Positions 59,065 to 64,000 of a stretch of 64,000 nt of DNA are shown here, one piece after another. Each line of letters starts with the position of its first letter. The first letter of the stretch is position 1. Source of the stretch: Clostridia bacterium (GTDB lineage Bacteria > Bacillota > Clostridia > Lachnospirales > Lachnospiraceae). The notes beneath the pieces are model-generated. The model saw only the letters and a list, made by a program, of their open reading frames with translations, ran no database searches and was not told the DNA's origin. The position numbers were made by a program, and so were the translations under genes. The stretch is taken from NCBI GenBank assembly GCA_910576325.1, contig CAJTIM010000004.1, forward strand, positions 175,393-239,392, written 5' to 3'.

Positions 59065-61248
59065 ATGGACGAGTACAACCTGGGCGGAAAGAAGCTGTTC
59101 AAGACCACCTACGGCTGGGACGCAGAAGGAGACCGCTTAAGCGAGATGCAATACAACCACGGGCAGAGCGGAACCAGCGGCAACAATGGCAATGAAAACA
59201 ATGGCAGCAGCGGAAACAACAATGGAACGGGGAACAACGCCGTTATCTCAGGAGCACTTTTCCACGCGGCGAATGTATTAGACAGTCTGTTAGAGGGCGG
59301 AAACTCCGGCACGACAAGTTCACAAGACACACAAAACACACCGGATACACAGAGCGTACGGACAACACCGGAAGCACCGGCAGTAGAGATTCCTTCTGTG
59401 GATACCGAACGTTTAAGCACGGAGAACTCCATTGTCAACAGTATGACACTTCCGGACCCCGCGGCAGATACGGCCGCAGGCGTAGTTCTTAACAATCAGG
59501 CGGAGGCGGCGGAAGAGTTAAACGCACAGCTTCGGAATACGGCAGCGGAAGCACCCAAGCCTGAGACACCGGAAACCGAAGCGGATAAGCCTGAAGCAAA
59601 GACACCGGATACGGAGCTTTCGGAGGGTAACAAGCCCGAAACCGGAAAAGACGACGCATCCGTAGAAGGCAACGGAGATGGAAACGGCCAGGTTCCTCCG
59701 GGACAGACCGAGGATGAGGACGGCAACATCGTGAATCCGGGCGGCCATATGCCTCCGGGACTTAACAGGGGAGAAAAGGGAGAGAAGCCCGACAATCCCA
59801 ACAAGCCGGAAAAACCGGACAACCCAGGCTCCGAGGACAACACGGATAAACAGGCGAACAAAGCCAACAAGGGAACTCATAAATACACCTATGATGAGTT
59901 GAACCGTATGATTACCAGCAATATCGCAGGCACCACGACCACCTACACCTACGATACGTTAGGAAACCTGGTGCTTGAAAAGTCAAAGAACCATGTGGTA
60001 GACTATCAGTATAACGAGCTGAATCAGCTGGTAGAGAAAAAGGACGGCAATGAAAGCTACACTTACACCTACGATAAGCGCGGCAACCGCACGGCGGAAA
60101 TCGGAAAGAAAGCCAGCCGTTCCTACGTCTATGACGAAACGAATCGTATGGTGGAGGGAACCAACTGGAAGGGAGACAAATCGGCCTACATATACAACGG
60201 ACTGGGCCTCCGGATCAACAACACCCATACCACCCATGCCGGAAAGGTATACGCTCGTGATTACGTGATCGATTACACCAGCTTCGAGAACGACGACCTG
60301 ATGGTATTTGCCGAGGGCAACGGCCAGCTGGAATACGAGCAGAAGCACGTGTACGCCGGAAGCGAGCGGATCGAGCAGTTCACGGACAAAGGCAATTGGG
60401 AGCGGATTCTGTATGTCCATGAGGACGTGATGGGGAACACCCGGTATTATACCAAGGCTAACGGCCAGAGCTTCGCAGAATTAACCTATGACGCCTGGGG
60501 AATGCCGGAAAGCCCGAACAAGCTCCTGAACAACGACCACGGCAACTACGTATTTGCAACCTTTACAGGCCATATCTACGACACGACCCTTGACATCTAC
60601 TTTGCGGAGGCGAGGTTCTACGATGCCAACAACCGAACATGGTTTGCGATGGATCCGATTAAGGATGGACTGAATTGGTATCAGTATTGCTATAGCGATC
60701 CGATAAATTATATGGATCCAGATGGTGAAAATCCGTTTATTGTATATGTTGTTAATATTTTAATTGAAGGTTCCTCAAATGCTGTAGTTCAAGGAGGATT
60801 TAATGTTTATGATCAGTTAAAATCTGGGAATGATTTTGATTGGGGCAATCTTAAAGATGAAATGCTCAAAGGATTTGTAGATGGGGCTATAGATGGAGCT
60901 ATTCCGTCTGAACCTATTTCGGCTATATATCATGGGATTAGAGCTTATATAGAAGAATATCGAGAAAACCGAAATACATTAACAGCAATATTTGAAGGTT
61001 TAGTATTTGCAGGGATGGAATTTTTACCTTCTGCTGGTGAAACAGTTTTAAAAAAAGTTGGACTAGGTACAGTAGATGAATTTTTAGAAAATGCTATTAA
61101 AAGGCTTAATAGTTCTGATATACACAATATTATCACCTATTTTAGATATGAGGAGATAAGTACTGCAATAGGTGAATTACTTTCCAGAGCAATAAATGGT
61201 GTCTCAGCATTGGCCAGAAATTATTTTGAATCATTACAAGGAAGCTGA
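59065..61248 (+). CDS. Orphan Rhs-repeat C-terminal cassette with toxin tip
   Basis: 727 residues: a Gly/Asn/Ser-rich and Pro/Glu/Lys-rich linker (about 30-270), YD repeats (YTYDELNRM, YTYDTLGN), then the Rhs core ending RFYDANNRTWFAMDPIKDGLNWYQYCYSDPINYMDPDGENP. The last ~175 residues are a variable, AT-rich tip not recognised as a known toxin. Full Rhs/WapA proteins exceed 1500 residues, so the N-terminal secretion part is missing. Homology continues upstream to 58990; a strong site AGGGGGAGG with TTG 58967 lies one frame off, suggesting a single-base deletion. Probably silent unless recombined into a full rhs gene. Confidence 0.78.
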   Translation: MDEYNLGGKKLFKTTYGWDAEGDRLSEMQYNHGQSGTSGNNGNENNGSSGNNNGTGNNAVISGALFHAANVLDSLLEGGNSGTTSSQDTQNTPDTQSVRTTPEAPAVEIPSVDTERLSTENSIVNSMTLPDPAADTAAGVVLNNQAEAAEELNAQLRNTAAEAPKPETPETEADKPEAKTPDTELSEGNKPETGKDDASVEGNGDGNGQVPPGQTEDEDGNIVNPGGHMPPGLNRGEKGEKPDNPNKPEKPDNPGSEDNTDKQANKANKGTHKYTYDELNRMITSNIAGTTTTYTYDTLGNLVLEKSKNHVVDYQYNELNQLVEKKDGNESYTYTYDKRGNRTAEIGKKASRSYVYDETNRMVEGTNWKGDKSAYIYNGLGLRINNTHTTHAGKVYARDYVIDYTSFENDDLMVFAEGNGQLEYEQKHVYAGSERIEQFTDKGNWERILYVHEDVMGNTRYYTKANGQSFAELTYDAWGMPESPNKLLNNDHGNYVFATFTGHIYDTTLDIYFAEARFYDANNRTWFAMDPIKDGLNWYQYCYSDPINYMDPDGENPFIVYVVNILIEGSSNAVVQGGFNVYDQLKSGNDFDWGNLKDEMLKGFVDGAIDGAIPSEPISAIYHGIRAYIEEYRENRNTLTAIFEGLVFAGMEFLPSAGETVLKKVGLGTVDEFLENAIKRLNSSDIHNIITYFRYEEISTAIGELLSRAINGVSALARNYFESLQGS

Positions 61249-61256
61249 CTAAAATT

Positions 61257-62138
61257 ATGAAAAAAGAGAGTCTTAAAAGATTATATGTAATACAGTTAAA
61301 CGGTATGCTTGCTGTTTTGATTTATTTAACTGTGTCGATGATTTGGGATGTTTATGATGCAAAAGAGGTGTTAAAAACACCTCTTCCATCCTATGAAGAA
61401 TTAGAGCATGTGGATGGTATTGTGGAGAAATTTATTACATCAAGAGCTTCTACTAAATATGGTGGTAAAATTGCAGAACTATATCTGAATAACGGAAACA
61501 TCTACTATTTTAGTAAACGCATTTGTTCTATTTTGGACCAGACCAATTTTGAGGAGGTGGTGAAAAAGGGCGATAAAGTAGAATTATGGGTAAGTTATCA
61601 AAAAACCTCTGCTTTAGATGGAAAAGTGCCTGCAGTATACCAATTAGTAAGAGATGGAGAGGTGTATCTTTCTTATAAAGTGGTTTTTAAGGAAACAACT
61701 GATATGAGAGAGGCCGAAACGAAGCTTCCTTTATACTGCCTTGGAATTTTATATATTATATGGATTCCGTATTATGTCTATTCTATGGTCAAATATAAGA
61801 AATCAGGTAGATTGCCAAAATCATATTTGAAAAAAATGCGCTCACATGAAATTTATGGAGAAGCAGGGATACGAAATGAAACAACAAATAAAGCAAAGCA
61901 GTTTGTTAGGATGATAGCAGATGAAGAACTTAAAGAAAAACCAATGAGCGCTACTAAGAGAATATATGTTAATATTGTGTTTGGTATTTTGTTTTTTGTA
62001 ATATGGGGAAGTATTGCATTTTTCTCCTTTAGAGTATTGGATTCATCTTTAAGAATTGCACTGCGAATAGGTTTGTTTCTTTCATTGGCAATTACAACAC
62101 TACTTTATTTGATATTATATTATAGAAAAAATAGTTGA
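61257..62138 (+). CDS. Membrane protein, candidate immunity to the Rhs tip
   Basis: 293 residues, AT-rich like the toxin tip, starting 8 bp after it. One N-terminal membrane helix (about 13-33), an external or soluble beta-rich region with HVDGIVEKF, and three C-terminal helices (about 160-180, 238-260, 270-290). Position directly after an Rhs tip is typical for immunity genes, and membrane immunity proteins usually counter membrane-acting toxins. Family not recognised. Only a weak AAGGAAG site precedes it. Confidence 0.55.
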   Translation: MKKESLKRLYVIQLNGMLAVLIYLTVSMIWDVYDAKEVLKTPLPSYEELEHVDGIVEKFITSRASTKYGGKIAELYLNNGNIYYFSKRICSILDQTNFEEVVKKGDKVELWVSYQKTSALDGKVPAVYQLVRDGEVYLSYKVVFKETTDMREAETKLPLYCLGILYIIWIPYYVYSMVKYKKSGRLPKSYLKKMRSHEIYGEAGIRNETTNKAKQFVRMIADEELKEKPMSATKRIYVNIVFGILFFVIWGSIAFFSFRVLDSSLRIALRIGLFLSLAITTLLYLILYYRKNS

Positions 62139-62192
62139 TATTGATGGGAGATTTCTATTTGTTGTATTTAAGGTAGTTGATAAAAGTTGAAT

Positions 62193-62238
62193 AATTTTAT
62201 TTGCCAGATCTTCAATTTCAGAGATCTGGCAAATAAAA
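62193..62238. repeat. Perfect 18-bp-arm palindrome between immunity candidates
   Basis: ATTTTATTTGCCAGATCT (62193-62210) and its exact complement (62221-62238) flank a 10-nt loop. No U run follows. It lies inside an upstream extension of the next gene's frame, which argues for the internal start at 62262. It may stop transcription in both directions or mark cassette exchange. Confidence 0.75.
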
Positions 62239-62261
62239 TACAAAATAGGCAAGGTACATAT

Positions 62262-63041
62262 ATGCATATTGGACAAAAAATTTATAATATAAAGGCATCA
62301 ATAGGCGCAACAATAAGATGGATTTTTTGTTGGAGTGTTTGGGCAATTATAATTTTGTTGGCCCTTTTATTTGGAGGTGAAAAACAGCCATCAAAAGAAA
62401 GTTTGACTTATGTAGAAGGCTTCTATCAAGGACGGAAGCCGGGTAGGGGATTTACAATTGTGCTGATGGATGGAGAAAAATATAAAATAGGTGTGACTGT
62501 ATGTGATAATGCATTTGATGAAAGAAATTTTTGTGATAATGTAAAAAGTGGCGATTTACTCCAAATGCTAGTTGATTTAAATACGAAATATTATATGCCG
62601 TATATATATGAACTGAAAAGTAACGACATATCATATATTGCATATGAGGATGCTATAAAGTTCGTTAAAAAAAATAACCGTGAAGTGACAATATTTGCAT
62701 GGATAGCTTTTTCAATTATGACGATTTTTAGCATTGCCGGAGTTATTAAACTGATTGTGGATGGACTATATAAGAAAAAACAGATTTCAGCGGATTCATC
62801 CAAAGTTACCGAAAAGTATAGTCTAAATGCGAATGTAGTACGGGCGACTGTTGCCGGAACCGTTTATAAAATAATGGTAGTTCCTGGTCAACAAGTTAGA
62901 GAAGGTGATACGGTTCTTATTATAAAATCAATGCAAATGCAAATTCCGGTATTAGCACCTGCAGAAGCAATCGTAGAGAATGTGTATGTATCTATTGGAG
63001 ATGTTCTTGAAAAAGATATGATGGTAATCTTGTTAAGATAA
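62262..63041 (+). CDS. Membrane protein with biotinyl-like domain lacking the lysine
   Basis: 259 residues from ATG 62262 (AAGGT 6 nt upstream). Membrane helix about 20-42, a beta-rich region with YVEGFYQGRKPGRGF resembling the preceding protein, a second helix about 145-165, then a C-terminal biotinyl/lipoyl-type domain (about 185-259). Its motif reads KSMQM where biotin carriers have EAMKM, so the acceptor lysine is replaced by Gln and biotinylation at that site is excluded. The overall place suggests a second immunity protein; the domain's job is unknown. Confidence 0.6.
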   Translation: MHIGQKIYNIKASIGATIRWIFCWSVWAIIILLALLFGGEKQPSKESLTYVEGFYQGRKPGRGFTIVLMDGEKYKIGVTVCDNAFDERNFCDNVKSGDLLQMLVDLNTKYYMPYIYELKSNDISYIAYEDAIKFVKKNNREVTIFAWIAFSIMTIFSIAGVIKLIVDGLYKKKQISADSSKVTEKYSLNANVVRATVAGTVYKIMVVPGQQVREGDTVLIIKSMQMQIPVLAPAEAIVENVYVSIGDVLEKDMMVILLR

Positions 63042-63226
63042 TTAATCTGCTAATTTGAAAGGAACATTAACATTTTAATTGGAGTGAGCAAATAGAATAA
63101 ATAAAAGTATGGAATAAGTTTATTTTCGAAAATTCTGAATGATATGTAACAGTCATAGATAGTTCGTCTATAAACCCATGAAAAAACTGAATATAAAAAT
63201 TGATACGGTAATACTGTAAAAAATTT
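63042..63226. other. AT-rich non-coding stretch
   Basis: No gene or clear signal seen between the biotinyl-like gene and the terminator at 63227; several short repeats of TTCG and AATA type only. Confidence 0.4.
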
Positions 63227-63264
63227 CCGTCAAAGAAAAAAACAGCGCTTTGACGGGTATTTTT
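63227..63264 (+). terminator. Terminator in the island
   Basis: CCGTCAAAG / CTTTGACGG, perfect 9-bp stem, then GTATTTTTG. It probably ends the immunity-gene transcript. Confidence 0.85.
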
Positions 63265-63292
63265 GCGTGCCTAAAACCATCCATCTTTCTAA

Positions 63293-63324
63293 GTTCTGTT
63301 TTGGAGTGTCAGAAAGATTTTTTG
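63293..63324 (+). terminator. Second hairpin with T run
   Basis: ATCTTTCT / AGAAAGAT, 8-bp stem with a 10-nt loop, then TTTTTG and TTTTTT. A backup terminator or the remnant of another cassette end. Confidence 0.65.
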
Positions 63325-63504
63325 TTTTTTAGGTAATCCTTTCATACCAAAATCCTTCCAGCCTTGCATAATTACCAGGATACAGCTTCAAAAGCTTCTG
63401 ACCATAGCAGGAGCTTTGCAAAGTGTTTGGCTGTGAAAAAATCAAATGCCGGTCACCGCCGGCTTGTTCTTCATTTCAAAAATACACAGAATGGAGAACA
63501 AAAC

Positions 63505-63837
63505 ATGAAGGATATGAAATACATCATTGCAGATAACGTGAGATTCTACCGGAAGAAAGCAGACTTAACACAAGCCGGGCTTGCGGAAAGGGCCGAATTA
63601 TCTCTGGATACCATAAAACGGATAGAAGCAGGTACTAGAACAATGTCCCTGGAAAATTTCCTGGGATTGTCCGATGCGCTGCGGATTCCATTAACATTTT
63701 TATTATATGAGCAGAAAGACAGAATGCCGGACGAAGAACGGATTCGGGGCATTTTGAAGGGAAGGAGCGACGGGCAGAAAGAATATCTCCTGCATATGCT
63801 GCAGGAGATAGCGGATGGAATAGACCGGTATCTATAA
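63505..63837 (+). CDS. XRE-family HTH regulator
   Basis: 110 residues. Cro/CI-type helix-turn-helix at about 8-62 (NVRFYRKKADLTQAGLAERA, LSLDTIKRIEAG), followed by a charged helical tail. Small XRE proteins often control mobile or toxin loci. GGAGA lies before ATG 63505; the frame extends to 63364 but without a good site. No obvious operator was identified. Its target is unknown. Confidence 0.82.
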   Translation: MKDMKYIIADNVRFYRKKADLTQAGLAERAELSLDTIKRIEAGTRTMSLENFLGLSDALRIPLTFLLYEQKDRMPDEERIRGILKGRSDGQKEYLLHMLQEIADGIDRYL

Positions 63838-63878
63838 AAGGTTTTACTTGCGAAGCTTATAATGTGTATAATCAAGAT

Positions 63879-63915
63879 GGCCTACGACATCATGCATAAC
63901 CTGATACAGTAGGCC
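63879..63915. other. Hairpin downstream of the XRE gene
   Basis: GGCCTAC / GTAGGCC, perfect 7-bp stem with a 23-nt loop, followed by GTCACTTTTAGG. A possible weak terminator. Nothing else is recognised from 63838 to the end of the window. Confidence 0.4.
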
Positions 63916-64000
63916 GTCACTTTTAGGATTTTATCACGCTCCCAAAGCTGTCTGATTTCCCAGGCAGATTTCCATATTTACGATATAGCAGAAATCTTTA

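Noticed and set aside
59496..59880. Minus-strand frames opposite the Rhs linker
   Set aside because: They arise from the biased Pro/Glu/Lys codons of the linker and have no start signals or domains.

Overview
The window looks like a chromosomal segment of a gut Firmicute, most likely a Lachnospiraceae-type Clostridia. Reasons: strong AGGAGG ribosome binding sites, TTGACA/TATAAT promoters with 17-bp spacers, several mannose-family PTS operons with LevR-like regulators, a tandem glycine riboswitch, an ECF-type S component, and an Rhs toxin island. No rRNA, tRNA, CRISPR array or transposase was seen.

Layout. 1-390: tail of an unknown gene and two tandem 121-bp palindromic units. 405-6078: sugar module with a FucI/AraA-like isomerase, xylulokinase, DeoR regulator, deoxyribose-phosphate aldolase (deoC) and an ECF S component; deoC has a perfect promoter overlaid by 20-bp phased repeats. 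6067-19795: LevR-like regulator (minus) divergent from a 13-gene catabolic operon (two D-2-hydroxyacid dehydrogenases, two KDPG-type aldolases, mannose-family EIIB/C/D/A, two alcohol dehydrogenases, class II aldolase, HAD phosphatase, a membrane protein), plus one further membrane-anchored gene. The operon promoter carries a ten-G tract in its spacer. 19770-23984: second DeoR regulator divergent from an SDR and two mannitol-1-phosphate-dehydrogenase-like genes. 24072-31115 (minus): second PTS operon with two EIIBs, its own HPr, EIIC/D/A, a pentulose/hexulose-phosphate epimerase and two zinc dehydrogenases, divergent from a second LevR-like regulator (31491-33983).

34009-41587: a TPR-like gene, then a glycine riboswitch ahead of a saccharopine-dehydrogenase-family gene, then a structured, terminator-ended leader ahead of a polyamine ABC operon (potD, a PII protein, potA, potB, potC). 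41692-45146: cytidine deaminase, large membrane protein, adenosine deaminase. 45162-50571: ABC exporter pair bracketed by two long palindromes, downstream of a two-component system. 50684-54748: S1-domain protein, radical SAM protein, permuted papain-fold protein, aroD. 54826-57171: TIR/NB-ARC/TPR protein, an NLR-like immune receptor. 57363 to the end: accessory island with a truncated S8 protease, a palindromic element, a small RNA-like unit ahead of a PBECR4 nuclease-family gene, an orphan Rhs C-terminal cassette with an AT-rich toxin tip, two membrane proteins that are candidate immunity genes (one with a biotinyl-like domain lacking its lysine), and an XRE regulator.

How the parts work together: the left half is sugar and polyol uptake by phosphorylation, with local regulators each sitting divergently from, or next to, the operon they probably control. 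Both LevR-like proteins have lost the residues needed to drive sigma-54 promoters, and the operons have sigma-70 promoters with inverted repeats at or near the start site, so they are better read as PTS-sensing repressors or non-canonical regulators. The right half joins nitrogen and polyamine metabolism, envelope-stress export, and conflict or defence genes.
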